Below are positions 39,534-46,930 of a DNA stretch of 64,000 nucleotides, in pieces. The notes beneath the pieces are model-generated. The model saw nothing but the letters and a program-made list of their open reading frames with translations, had not been told where the DNA came from and made no database searches. The stretch is from Achromobacter ruhlandii (GTDB lineage Bacteria > Pseudomonadota > Gammaproteobacteria > Burkholderiales > Burkholderiaceae_B): NCBI RefSeq assembly GCF_902859695.1, contig NZ_CADIJL010000030.1, positions 1-64,000 of the forward strand. The letters run 5' to 3'. The stretch's first letter is position 1; each line of letters opens with the position of its first letter. The translations under genes and the position numbers were made by a program.

Positions 39534-40298
39534 TCAGAACCAGTACTTCACCGCATAGATAATGGTCATGGCGGCGCCCGTGACGATCACGAACGCCCGG
39601 ATGGCCGAAGCCGGCAGGACGCGTATCAAGTGGCCGCCCAGGTAGCCGCCCGCCAGCGCGCCGGCCAGCATGCATAGCGTGGCCGGCCAATGCACCGAAC
39701 CCTGCACGATGAAGATGACGATTGCCGCGGCGGTGACAAACGTGGCCAGCAGGTTTTTCAGCGATTTGATGGCGCGCAGGTTTCCGGGATCCGTGATGGA
39801 AATCACCGCGGTCAGGATCACGCCCAGCCCGGCGCCGAAAAAACCGCCATACACGGAGGCCAGCGCGATCGGCAGCACGCCGCGCGCGGGGCCGTCCTGC
39901 GCCTGGCCGCCGCGTCGGCGCGCGCTCCAGGCCTGCACCTGGGGCGCAAAGGCAAACAGCAGGGTGGCAAACGCGATCAGGGCCGGCACGGGCAGGATGA
40001 AATAGGCGGGGGGAATGGCAAGCAGAATGAATGCGCCCAGCGCGCCGCCCGCGGTGGTGGCGATGGATAACAGCCAGAAGCGCCGATCGGGAGCGGGCAG
40101 GTTTTCACGATCCGCCAGCGCCGCGAGGATATGGCCGGGGGATATGGCTACCGCGCTGGAGGCATTGGCGATGACGGGCGGCAGGCCCGCCGCCACCATC
40201 GCGGGAAAAGTAATCAATGTGGCGCCGCCCGCCAGCGCATTGATGACGCCGCCCAGCGTGCCCGCGCCGGCCAGCAGTGCCGCGATGCTCCACTCCAT
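39534..40298 (-). CDS. TauE/SafE (TSUP) family permease
   Basis: A 254-residue membrane protein with about eight helices and two homologous halves: TLGGVINALAGGATLITFPAMVAAGLPPVIANASSAVAISPGH and YGGFFGAGLGVILTAV. The family exports sulfite, sulfoacetate or related small organic anions. A ribosome site (AGAGGTG) precedes the ATG. It is divergent from the biosynthetic cluster and has a GGTCCA dyad 30 bases upstream, so it is probably co-regulated with the cluster and could export its product or a by-product. That link is an inference. Confidence 0.85.
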   Translation of the reverse strand: MEWSIAALLAGAGTLGGVINALAGGATLITFPAMVAAGLPPVIANASSAVAISPGHILAALADRENLPAPDRRFWLLSIATTAGGALGAFILLAIPPAYFILPVPALIAFATLLFAFAPQVQAWSARRRGGQAQDGPARGVLPIALASVYGGFFGAGLGVILTAVISITDPGNLRAIKSLKNLLATFVTAAAIVIFIVQGSVHWPATLCMLAGALAGGYLGGHLIRVLPASAIRAFVIVTGAAMTIIYAVKYWF

Positions 40299-40327
40299 GC
40301 CCACACCTCTTCGGTAAACTGCATTAT

Positions 40328-40344
40328 GGTCCATATATTGGACC
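40328..40344. promoter_or_regulatory. Palindromic operator GGTCCA-N5-TGGACC, copy 3
   Basis: TGGTCCA TATAT TGGACCA, perfect dyad, 30 bases before the TSUP start and 25 bases before the -35 box of the cluster promoter. Same consensus as the two copies around the IclR gene. Confidence 0.75.
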
Positions 40345-40368
40345 AATATATGGGGTGAAAATTTATTA

Positions 40369-40396
40369 TTGCCTATTTTCCTCGCAGGTATAGAAT
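40369..40396 (+). promoter_or_regulatory. Promoter of the biosynthetic cluster
   Basis: TTGCCT (40369-40374), 16-base spacer, TAGAAT (40391-40396); start expected near 40403. It lies between operator copies 3 and 4. Confidence 0.55.
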
Positions 40397-40421
40397 GCTC
40401 GAAAATTAAAGAATAAATAAT

Positions 40422-40438
40422 GGTCCAATATATGGACC
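40422..40438. promoter_or_regulatory. Palindromic operator GGTCCA-N5-TGGACC, copy 4
   Basis: TGGTCCA ATATA TGGACCA, perfect dyad, about 20 bases downstream of the predicted transcription start and 94 bp centre to centre from copy 3, close to nine helical turns. Confidence 0.75.
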
Positions 40439-40493
40439 ATATAAAAACTCCGGCGACGCCTTTTAGCCGCCCCGCAAGATCGCTGTCAACTCC

Positions 40494-40576
40494 CAGGACG
40501 GCGCATGCGGCCGGATCCGCATCGGCTGTGCGTGCCCCGTCCTGATCGCTGGTTTCCAACTCCGTCCCCGGAGTTG
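40494..40576 (+). other. Structured leader of the biosynthetic cluster
   Basis: The leader can form an outer stem CAGGACGG/CCGTCCTG (40494-40501 with 40537-40544) enclosing ATGCGG/CCGCAT, then an 8-bp hairpin CAACTCCG/CGGAGTTG (40557-40576). CAACTCC also occurs at 40487-40493, so GGAGTTG could pair with either copy. The second hairpin lacks a T-run. No known riboswitch class is recognised. Confidence 0.35.
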
Positions 40577-40635
40577 TTGCGTGTTCACCTGTCTGGCCCT
40601 GCGGGCCATCACCGTTGAATCAGGAGGGAATCTCG

Positions 40636-41625
40636 ATGGATGTGAGCTTCATGGCGTTTTCCCGGCTGGCATTCGGGCATTGGGAGGGGCAACCCTTGTA
40701 TGCCCTGGCCGACCTTGGGATTGCCCAGCGTTTGGCCGAACCCCGTACCTGCGCCGAGCTGGCTCGGGAAATCGGTTGCGAATCCGAGCCGCTGGAACGT
40801 TTGCTGGACTGCGCGGTCGCGCAAAAGCTGCTGGCATGCGACGGCGAGCGCTACGCCAATACCGATCTCAGTGCGCGTTTCCTCACCGAGGGCAGCCCCG
40901 AATCCCTGTTGTGCTGGCTGCGCGTCATGGCGCGCTGGAAACAGCCCTGGACGCAGCTGGCCGAGGCGGTGCGGCGAGGCGAGGCGGTGGACAACCAATC
41001 CAAGTGGCTGGGCGAGGATCCCCAGTTCATGCGCGACTTCATCCTGGGCATGCACCAGTTCGCGTCCCGTTCCGGCCCCGCGTTCGCGCAGGCGCTGAAA
41101 GACGTGCCCATTCGCCACCTGGTGGATGTGGGCGGGGGCGCGGGTACGTATTCGATTGCCTTGTGCGCGGCGCGGCCCGAGATAACCGCGCAGATTCTCG
41201 ATCTGGCGCCGGTTGTCGAGATCACGCGCGAAACCGTGCGAGCGGCCGGCCTGGCGGACCGCGTCAGCGCCAGTGTGGCCGATTATCGACAGGACGGTTT
41301 TGGCGAGGCGGCTGACGCACTGCTTTTTTCAAACGTGCTGCATCAGGAAAGCGCGCAGGTTTGCCGATCGATGCTGGATCGCGCCAGGCAGGCCTTGAGG
41401 CCGGGCGGCGTCTTGCTGGTACAGGGTTACTTCCTTGCCGAGGACCGGCGCGCGCCGTTGTTCACCACCTTGCACAACCTGTCCGCGCTGGCGCTGTGGG
41501 ACGGCGGGCGCAGTTGGACGGTGGGCGACATGCAGGCGCAGATCGCGGGTGCGGGGTTTGAGCGCCAGGCCGTGCTGCGCCAGGAGAGCAGCGGGTTCTG
41601 CCTGCTGTCGGCCGTCAAGGTCTGA
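40636..41625 (+). CDS. SAM-dependent methyltransferase, O-methyltransferase type
   Basis: First gene of the cluster; 329 residues. An N-terminal winged-helix dimerisation domain (about 15-95: LGIAQRLAEPRTCAELAREIGCESEPLERLLD) precedes the SAM-binding domain, with motif I VDVGGGAGTYSIAL near 163 and RARQALRPGGVLLVQGYF later. This is the acetylserotonin/polyketide O-methyltransferase architecture of secondary metabolism. AGGAGGG stands 6 bases before ATG 40636, so the TTG at 40615 is rejected. It may methylate a carboxyl, hydroxyl or N-hydroxyl of the cluster's product. Confidence 0.88.
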   Translation: MDVSFMAFSRLAFGHWEGQPLYALADLGIAQRLAEPRTCAELAREIGCESEPLERLLDCAVAQKLLACDGERYANTDLSARFLTEGSPESLLCWLRVMARWKQPWTQLAEAVRRGEAVDNQSKWLGEDPQFMRDFILGMHQFASRSGPAFAQALKDVPIRHLVDVGGGAGTYSIALCAARPEITAQILDLAPVVEITRETVRAAGLADRVSASVADYRQDGFGEAADALLFSNVLHQESAQVCRSMLDRARQALRPGGVLLVQGYFLAEDRRAPLFTTLHNLSALALWDGGRSWTVGDMQAQIAGAGFERQAVLRQESSGFCLLSAVKV

Positions 41626-41656
41626 CGCGTTATCCACTTATTGAACCGGAGTCCCT

Positions 41657-41911
41657 ATGTCCACACAGACCGTCACCGATACTGATACCGAAGCCGAAGT
41701 GATCGCCTGGCTGAAGGAAAACCGCAATGCGCAGGTGGAAGGCATCAAAGAGAAGAACCTGATCGAAGAGCGCATCCTGGACAGCATGCAGTTCCTGGAT
41801 TTCATCATGTTCCTAGGTGAACTGGTGGGGCGTGATGTCTCGACCGCCATCACCGTCGACGACCTGCGCACGGTGGATGCCATCGTCGGATTCGTCCAGG
41901 CACAACGCTAG
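41657..41911 (+). CDS. Stand-alone acyl/aminoacyl carrier protein
   Basis: An 84-residue four-helix carrier protein. Ser43 in ILDSMQFLDFIMFLGELVGRD is the expected phosphopantetheine site, and IEERILDS is the usual run-in. It is acidic at the N-terminus. It sits between the methyltransferase and the diiron oxygenase and is the only carrier protein here, so it is probably the substrate of both the amino acid:carrier protein ligase and the phosphopantetheinyl transferase in the same cluster. Confidence 0.88.
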   Translation: MSTQTVTDTDTEAEVIAWLKENRNAQVEGIKEKNLIEERILDSMQFLDFIMFLGELVGRDVSTAITVDDLRTVDAIVGFVQAQR

Positions 41912-41930
41912 GCCGGGCGAGGAACGCACC

Positions 41931-42824
41931 ATGACATTCGACTATTCAAGAATCGGCCGTCTGATGACGCTATCCAAAGGGCGCTCGCATGATCCCTACG
42001 AGCGTTTCGAGTGGCCCGCCCGTATCCCGGATGACCAGCCCTGGTGCAGCAATGACTTGCTCACCACCTATGGAACGCCCTTGCAGGAGCAATTGGACGC
42101 CGCCCAGCAGATACGGCTCAGCAAGTGGGAGGCGGTCAATTTCTTCAGCCTGAACGTGCATGGCATCAAAGGGGTGCTGAGCTTCGTCAGCCGCTGCATC
42201 TATGAAGAGCGCTATGCCGATGTCTCCGAATACCTGCATGTCTTCATGGGCGAAGAGAATTTCCATATGTGGTATTTCGCCAAGGCCTGCCTGGATTATG
42301 CGGGAAAGATATATCCATCCATTCAGTTGCAGGGCGATGCGCAGGCCGCCACGCCAGAATTGGACGACTTGTACATGTTCGCCAGCACGCTGATCTTTGA
42401 GGAGTTCGTCGACTACTACAACCATAAGGTCGGCACCACGGACGGCATCACCGAGATCCTCAAGCAGATCAACTACCAGCACCATGTCGATGAGTCCCGC
42501 CACGTGTCCTTCGGCCGGGAAATGGTGCCGCGCCTGTACCAGCTGGCCTTGGAGCGCGGCGGCGATCCCGACGCGACGCGGGCGGAGGTGGCGCGCACGG
42601 TAACGAATATGTTCCGGTACTTCATCAGCCTGATGTACAACCCCGCCGTCTATGACGACGCCAAGGTCTACGAGCCGCTGGGGTTTCGCAATGGCAACGC
42701 CATGCGCAACGCGCTGCGCTCGCATCCGGCGCGCAAGGCTATCCACGAGCAATGGTTCAAGCGCAGCGCCGCCTTCTTCACCAAACAGGGGCTGGTGACG
42801 GACTTGAATCTGGCTGCGCTATAG
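41931..42824 (+). CDS. Ferritin-like diiron oxygenase, AurF-like
   Basis: An all-helical protein of 297 residues with a set of likely iron ligands in AurF order: Glu67, Glu109-x2-His112 (GEENFH), Glu157 (FEEFVDYY), and His184-x3-Glu188-x2-His191 (HHVDESRH). The extra His184 separates AurF-type N-oxygenases from acyl-ACP desaturases, which otherwise share the two ExxH motifs. AurF and CmlI oxidise amines to nitro or hydroxylamine groups. Here the substrate may be an aminoacyl group on the adjacent carrier protein. Ligand assignment is by eye; C-hydroxylation or desaturation remains possible. Confidence 0.75.
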   Translation: MTFDYSRIGRLMTLSKGRSHDPYERFEWPARIPDDQPWCSNDLLTTYGTPLQEQLDAAQQIRLSKWEAVNFFSLNVHGIKGVLSFVSRCIYEERYADVSEYLHVFMGEENFHMWYFAKACLDYAGKIYPSIQLQGDAQAATPELDDLYMFASTLIFEEFVDYYNHKVGTTDGITEILKQINYQHHVDESRHVSFGREMVPRLYQLALERGGDPDATRAEVARTVTNMFRYFISLMYNPAVYDDAKVYEPLGFRNGNAMRNALRSHPARKAIHEQWFKRSAAFFTKQGLVTDLNLAAL

Positions 42825-42837
42825 GCGGAGGTTCACC

Positions 42838-43794
42838 ATGGCGCGGATTGCCAGCAGTCCCGAGGTGGAGGCGTTTTTTGGCGCGTGCTTGCCTGTCCTG
42901 CAGGCCGGCATGGGCGGCGTGGCGCAGCCGGAACTGGCGGCCGCCGTGTGCGAGGCGGGCGCGTTCGGCATGATAGGGCTGTATCGCCACACGCTTGACG
43001 AGATCGGCGCGTTGCTTGCGCGGACGGCCCAACTGACCCGCGCGCGCTTCGGCGTGAATCTGGTGCCCTTCGTCCTGGACGCGGACGCGTTGCTGGAGCG
43101 GCTCGCCTTTCTGGCGGACCGTCCGGAGCGGCCGGTCGTGACCTTCTTCGGCCTGCCGGATGCGTCCGTGCTGCGGGCCTTGCCGGCCGGCATGGAATAT
43201 GGCGTGCAAGGCGGGACCTGGGACGAGCTGGAAGCGGGGTTCGATGCCGGCGCGCGTTTTGGCGTGTTGCAGACGACGGAGGCGGGCGGCCATCACCTGG
43301 GCTCGACGCCGCGCGGACAGGCGCTGGACCAGGCCGGCCGCCATGGCGTCGACAGGCGCATGGTGTTCCTAAGCGGCGGCATCAGCAACGCGGCGGAGTT
43401 GCGCCAGGTGGTGCAGGCCGGATTTTCCGGCGCGCTGTGCGGCACCGTATTCGCGGCCACCCGGGAGTCCGCCGCGCACGAGCGCTACAAGCAGGCGATC
43501 GTGAACGCCACGCCCGGCGATACCGTGGTCACCGACCGCTTCAGCATCGGCTGGCATACCCATCGCCACCGGGTTATCCGCAATGCCAGCTGCGAGCAGT
43601 CGCTGCCGGCAAGTGTCATCGGTTCCGCGCATTACTTTGGCAAGCGTTATCCCATCCTGCGTTACAGCGTTGCGGTACCCACCGTGCACACCGAGGGTTT
43701 GATCGAGGAAATGGCGTTGTATTGCGGCACGTCCTGCAAGGACACGCATTCCATCCGAACCGTCCGCCAGGTGCTGGCTGACCTGACGGCGTAG
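42838..43794 (+). CDS. FMN oxidoreductase, nitronate monooxygenase/FabK family
   Basis: TIM-barrel flavoprotein of 318 residues. It keeps the family marks LQAGMGGVAQPELAAAVCEAGAFGMIG, TTEAGGHH with the active histidine region, and the phosphate-binding GGISNAAELRQVVQAGFSGALCGTVF. Family members oxidise nitronates or reduce enoyl thioesters (FabK). Next to an AurF-like N-oxygenase, a role on a nitro or N-oxidised intermediate is attractive but unproved. GGAGG lies 6 bases before the ATG; it starts 13 bases after the oxygenase gene. Confidence 0.83.
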   Translation: MARIASSPEVEAFFGACLPVLQAGMGGVAQPELAAAVCEAGAFGMIGLYRHTLDEIGALLARTAQLTRARFGVNLVPFVLDADALLERLAFLADRPERPVVTFFGLPDASVLRALPAGMEYGVQGGTWDELEAGFDAGARFGVLQTTEAGGHHLGSTPRGQALDQAGRHGVDRRMVFLSGGISNAAELRQVVQAGFSGALCGTVFAATRESAAHERYKQAIVNATPGDTVVTDRFSIGWHTHRHRVIRNASCEQSLPASVIGSAHYFGKRYPILRYSVAVPTVHTEGLIEEMALYCGTSCKDTHSIRTVRQVLADLTA

Positions 43795-43852
43795 GGCCGG
43801 GTCGTGCATGCATTCACTCAAGTGCTTTCAGGGATTTTCAGGAGATTGAATC

Positions 43853-44638
43853 GTGATTATCGAAAAGCAATGGCACCAGGTAAAGAACGTGCTGCAGGCC
43901 AAACTGGACGACATATTCTCGATTGCGCCCGACGCCACCACCGAGTTCGACAGCTTGCTGGCCCATGAAGAGATCAATGCGCTGGGCTACGTGCGCAATT
44001 TCCCGCACCTGACCTGCGTCATGTGCTCGATAGAACAGGGGGAGTTGCTGGGGTTCGCGCGCGGCCAGCGCAAGCTGGACCAGGATTTCAAGGCGCTTCG
44101 CGCCGACGTGGCGCTGTTGCCGGCCACTTGCTACAAGGTCTACCTGGGGCTGCAAGGGCAGCACCTGGAAGACGCGCGGGTGGAGTCCTGCATCGCGCGC
44201 TGCTTCCGGCACGAGGACAAGGCGCTGGATCGTTACCGCGCTTTCAACTTCACCATGAAGGAATACGTGTACCTGGGCACCGCGCAGGGCGCGCAGGCGC
44301 ACCTGGAAGCGGGGTACGACCGCCTGTTCTCCCTGTTCGCTCAGCTGGGAATCAGCGCGGGTTGTGAAGAAGCCAACGATCCCTTCTTTGATTCAGGCAG
44401 CGCCGTGGCGCGCCTGTCGGCGCTGACGCCCACCAAGCGTGAGCTGGTGTTCGACGGCCATGCCGTGTCTTCGCTGAACTATCACCGCAACTACTTCGGT
44501 GAAAAGTTCGATATCCGCCTGGCCGACAGCTTCGTGCATACCAGTTGTGTCGCGTTTGGATTGGAGCGTTGGATCTCCATGTTCAAGGATCGTTTCGGCA
44601 ATGCGGCGGATGCGCTCGCCGCGCTGGAGCGCGCCTAG
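43853..44638 (+). CDS. Amino acid:carrier protein ligase (class II aaRS-like)
   Basis: A 261-residue homologue of the catalytic core of class II (atypical seryl-type) tRNA synthetases without a tRNA-binding arm. Visible: LLPATCYKVYLG, motif 2 RCFRHEDKALDRYRAFNFTMKEYVYLG, and motif 3 TSCVAFGLERW. Cys93, Glu137 and Cys232 are placed as the zinc ligands of the Bradyrhizobium amino acid:[carrier protein] ligases, which adenylate glycine or alanine and transfer it to phosphopantetheine. The GTG start has AGGAGA 8 bases upstream. With the carrier protein and PPTase present it should load a small amino acid. Specificity cannot be read from sequence. Confidence 0.85.
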   Translation: MIIEKQWHQVKNVLQAKLDDIFSIAPDATTEFDSLLAHEEINALGYVRNFPHLTCVMCSIEQGELLGFARGQRKLDQDFKALRADVALLPATCYKVYLGLQGQHLEDARVESCIARCFRHEDKALDRYRAFNFTMKEYVYLGTAQGAQAHLEAGYDRLFSLFAQLGISAGCEEANDPFFDSGSAVARLSALTPTKRELVFDGHAVSSLNYHRNYFGEKFDIRLADSFVHTSCVAFGLERWISMFKDRFGNAADALAALERA

Positions 44639-45022
44639 ATGGATGGCCCGACGCTACAGGCGCAGGCGCTGTTCGAGACGGGGCAGCAGTTCACGAAGAC
44701 CTGCGTGGTCGATGCCGCCGCGAGCGCATTGAACTATGGGGGCGATCTGGACGTGCTGGCCACCCCGGTGATTGTCTATTGGATCGAGTCTTATGCGACC
44801 GAGTGCATCCGGCTGGCAGGCGACGGGCGCTGCGGGTCGGTCGGGCATGCGATCAGCGTGCGGCACGTGGCGCCCGCGCATCCGGGCAGCGCGGTGCGGC
44901 TGACGATCACGGTGGCGGCGATGTTCGGCAATTCCCTGCGGTTCAGTGCCCGCGCCGTGGCGGGCGAGGCCGACACCCTGATCGCGACCGGCACGCATGA
45001 CCGCACCCTCGTCGACCTTTGA
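44639..45022 (+). CDS. Hotdog thioesterase, FlK-like
   Basis: A 127-residue hotdog-fold protein. Thr42, Glu50 and His76 (ATPVIVYWIE and SVRHVAP) coincide with the catalytic triad of the fluoroacetyl-CoA thioesterase FlK, and Gly69 with the FlK substrate-pocket glycine. FlK relatives hydrolyse short alpha-substituted acetyl thioesters. In this cluster it would release a small acid from the carrier protein or CoA. The ATG directly follows the ligase stop (TAGATG), so the genes are coupled. Confidence 0.83.
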   Translation: MDGPTLQAQALFETGQQFTKTCVVDAAASALNYGGDLDVLATPVIVYWIESYATECIRLAGDGRCGSVGHAISVRHVAPAHPGSAVRLTITVAAMFGNSLRFSARAVAGEADTLIATGTHDRTLVDL

Positions 45023-45641
45023 CGTCACAGTAGTGCTGGGCCCTCCCGACCCGGTGCTGGCCGGGCGGACCGCGCGAGCCCCCACCCTGCGCACCCGGTT
45101 GGGCAAGCCGTACCTTCCCGGCCTTGCCGGTTTCGGCGTGAGCCACAGTGCCGGCGTGCAGGCGCGGCTATATGCCAATCGCAAGTACGTGGGCATTGAT
45201 ATCGAGCATCTGGACCGGCCCGACCTGGCCGCCCGCCAGCGCCGCCTGGCGGCCTGGCTGGCGCGGCGCGACCTCGTCGCCGTGGACTTCCTGGCCGGCT
45301 GGGTGGCCCGCGAGGCTTGCGCAAAAAGCGTGGGGCTGGGGCTGCTGCACGCGCTGCCGCGCTTGTCCATCGCCTGGGTCCGGCCTTGCGGCCAGGACGG
45401 GGCGCAAGAAATCGGCCTGGTATTGAGCCGCTGGCGATTCGTCGCGCGGTGTGAGCGGGTCGGCAGGGTGCTGCTATGCGTGTGTTATCGGCAGGACTAT
45501 GGCCAGCCCGCCCTATCCTTGCTGCGGCCCGGCCTTGGCGCGGCCGGCGCCGTGGCCGCCAGCCCCGTGGCCGCCAGCCTTTCAGTCGCCAGCCTTTCCG
45601 TCTGGGGTACGGGCCGGCTCTTGGGGGCCGGCCGGAAATAG
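44997..45641 (+). CDS. 4'-phosphopantetheinyl transferase (Sfp type)
   Basis: A 214-residue enzyme that would prime the cluster's carrier protein with phosphopantetheine from CoA. Motifs: FGVSHSAG (about 46-53), VGIDIE with the metal ligands Asp68 and Glu70, and WVAREACAKSVGLG with Glu106 and Lys110. The arginine in place of the usual first lysine of WxxKEAxxK is conservative. It overlaps the thioesterase gene by 26 bases. After about residue 165 the sequence is low-complexity (Ala/Ser/Val/Leu repeats), possibly decayed or extended by repeat expansion. Confidence 0.85.
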   Translation: MTAPSSTFDVTVVLGPPDPVLAGRTARAPTLRTRLGKPYLPGLAGFGVSHSAGVQARLYANRKYVGIDIEHLDRPDLAARQRRLAAWLARRDLVAVDFLAGWVAREACAKSVGLGLLHALPRLSIAWVRPCGQDGAQEIGLVLSRWRFVARCERVGRVLLCVCYRQDYGQPALSLLRPGLGAAGAVAASPVAASLSVASLSVWGTGRLLGAGRK

Positions 45642-45653
45642 TCAGGCCAAACG

Positions 45654-45787
45654 ACCAGGCAAAACAACCCGGCAAAAACAGTGTCCAGACAAAAACAGCG
45701 CCCAAACAAAAACAGCGCCCAAACAAAAACAGCGCCCAAACAAAAACAGCGCCCAAACAAAAACAGCGCCCAAACAAAAACAGCGCC
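45654..45787. repeat. 17-bp tandem repeat array
   Basis: Unit CAAACAAAAACAGCGCC, with CAGCG recurring exactly every 17 bases at 45696, 45713, 45730, 45747, 45764 and 45781, and degenerate copies before (45679 and about 45660). On the minus strand each unit is the 3' arm plus T-tract of the tRNA-Ala terminator. It lies between the PPTase stop and the tRNA gene. Confidence 0.9.
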
Positions 45788-45801
45788 TTTTAAGGCGCTG
45801 T
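45771..45801 (-). terminator. Terminator of the tRNA-Ala gene
   Basis: Minus-strand hairpin ACAGCGCCTT/AAGGCGCTGT (45780-45801, 10-bp perfect stem, tiny loop) followed by TTTTTGTTTG. It is 35 bases beyond the tRNA 3' end. Confidence 0.8.
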
Positions 45802-45835
45802 CCTGGACTTGCCCAGATCACTCTGGAGCTTGAAG

Positions 45836-45911
<76 letters not shown>

Positions 45912-45981
45912 AAATCAAGCAAGAACGCAACTATACAGGAATTTGCGCGCGCCGTGCAAGCTGGCGAACAAGATTCTTCGC

Positions 45982-46764
45982 TCAATCGAACGTCAGCGTG
46001 GCCACCACCGGCGCGTGGTCGGACGGCTGCTCGTTGCGGCGCGGTTCCTTGTCGATGACGCAGGCGGTGCAGCGCTTGACCAGCGGCGCCGACAGCAGGA
46101 TGTGGTCGATGCGCAGGCCGGCGTTGCGGCGGAACGCGAATTGGCGGTAATCCCACCACGAAAACGATTTCTCGGGCTGCTCGAACAGGCGGAAGGAGTC
46201 GGCCAGACCCAGGTCGATCAGGTCGCGCAGCGCCTGGCGCTCGGGTTCGGAGACCAGCACCTGGCCTTCCCATTTCTCGGGGTTGTGCACGTCCTCGTCG
46301 GCCGGCGCGACGTTGTAGTCGCCCAGCACCGCCAGGCGCGGGAACTGCTTGATCTCGTCGGCCAGCCAGGCGCGCATGGCGGCGAACCATTCGAGCTTAT
46401 AGGCATACTTGTCGGAACCGACCGATTGGCCATTCGGGCAATAGGCGCAGACCACGCGCACGTCGCCGTCGGCGCTGGGGAAGGTCAGGGCCAGCACGCG
46501 CTGCTGCGGATCCTCGTAGGTGGGCAGGTTGCGCACCATGGACGTGCCCGGCACGCGCGACACGATGGCGACGCCGTTGTAGGTTTTCTGACCGGCCCAG
46601 GCGGCGTGGTAGCCGGCTTCCTTGAAGGCATCCTCGGGAAACTTGTCGTCGGTCAGCTTCAGTTCCTGGATGCACAGCACGTCGACGGGATTGGCGGCCA
46701 GCCAGTCCAGCACTTGCGGCAGGCGCACGTTCAGGGAGTTGACGTTCCAGGTGGCGAGTTTCAT
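45982..46764 (-). CDS. xthA: Exodeoxyribonuclease III
   Basis: A DNA repair enzyme of 260 residues (AP endonuclease and 3' exonuclease). It follows the family from end to end: MKLATWNVNSLNVRLPQVLDWL, IQELKLTDDKFP with the metal-binding Glu, GDYNVAPADEDVHNP, and C-terminal GLRIDHILLS and SDHAPV with the catalytic Asp-His. The start is the conserved MKLATWN at 46764; the frame runs open upstream to 46959 without family similarity. Confidence 0.95.
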   Translation of the reverse strand: MKLATWNVNSLNVRLPQVLDWLAANPVDVLCIQELKLTDDKFPEDAFKEAGYHAAWAGQKTYNGVAIVSRVPGTSMVRNLPTYEDPQQRVLALTFPSADGDVRVVCAYCPNGQSVGSDKYAYKLEWFAAMRAWLADEIKQFPRLAVLGDYNVAPADEDVHNPEKWEGQVLVSEPERQALRDLIDLGLADSFRLFEQPEKSFSWWDYRQFAFRRNAGLRIDHILLSAPLVKRCTACVIDKEPRRNEQPSDHAPVVATLTFD

Positions 46765-46930
46765 GTTGCGGGTCCGACCGAATATTGTTGCGGCTGGCCG
46801 TGCCGGACGCCTGGCGGCGCGCTGGCGGACGGCGCGTGACGGCGTCCCATAAAAGTCTGATACGGGGGGAGCCGCCGTTATCTGGGCCAGATGATACCGT
46901 GCCCGGCGGGCGCACCGCGCGGCGCCGGCA

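Larger units (their letters stand above)
40299..40635. promoter_or_regulatory. 337-base regulatory region between TSUP permease and biosynthetic cluster
   Basis: No gene. It is AT-rich between 40315 and 40450, unlike its surroundings, and holds two operators (40328, 40422), a sigma-70-like promoter (40369-40396) and a leader able to form several hairpins (40494-40544, 40557-40576, 40594-40608). Confidence 0.7.

Noticed and set aside
40615-40635. TTG start for the methyltransferase
   Set aside because: It would place the strong AGGAGGG ribosome site inside the gene; ATG 40636 is correctly spaced.
42838-43794. Calling the flavoprotein FabK (enoyl-ACP reductase of fatty acid synthesis)
   Set aside because: It lies in a specialised cluster without other fatty acid synthesis genes; the sequence alone does not separate FabK from nitronate monooxygenase, so the family name is kept broad.
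43853-44638. Truncated seryl-tRNA synthetase pseudogene
   Set aside because: The core motifs and zinc ligands are intact and the length fits carrier protein ligases, which naturally lack the tRNA-binding arm.
45654-45787. CRISPR-like array
   Set aside because: Repeats are contiguous 17-mers without spacers and no cas genes are nearby.
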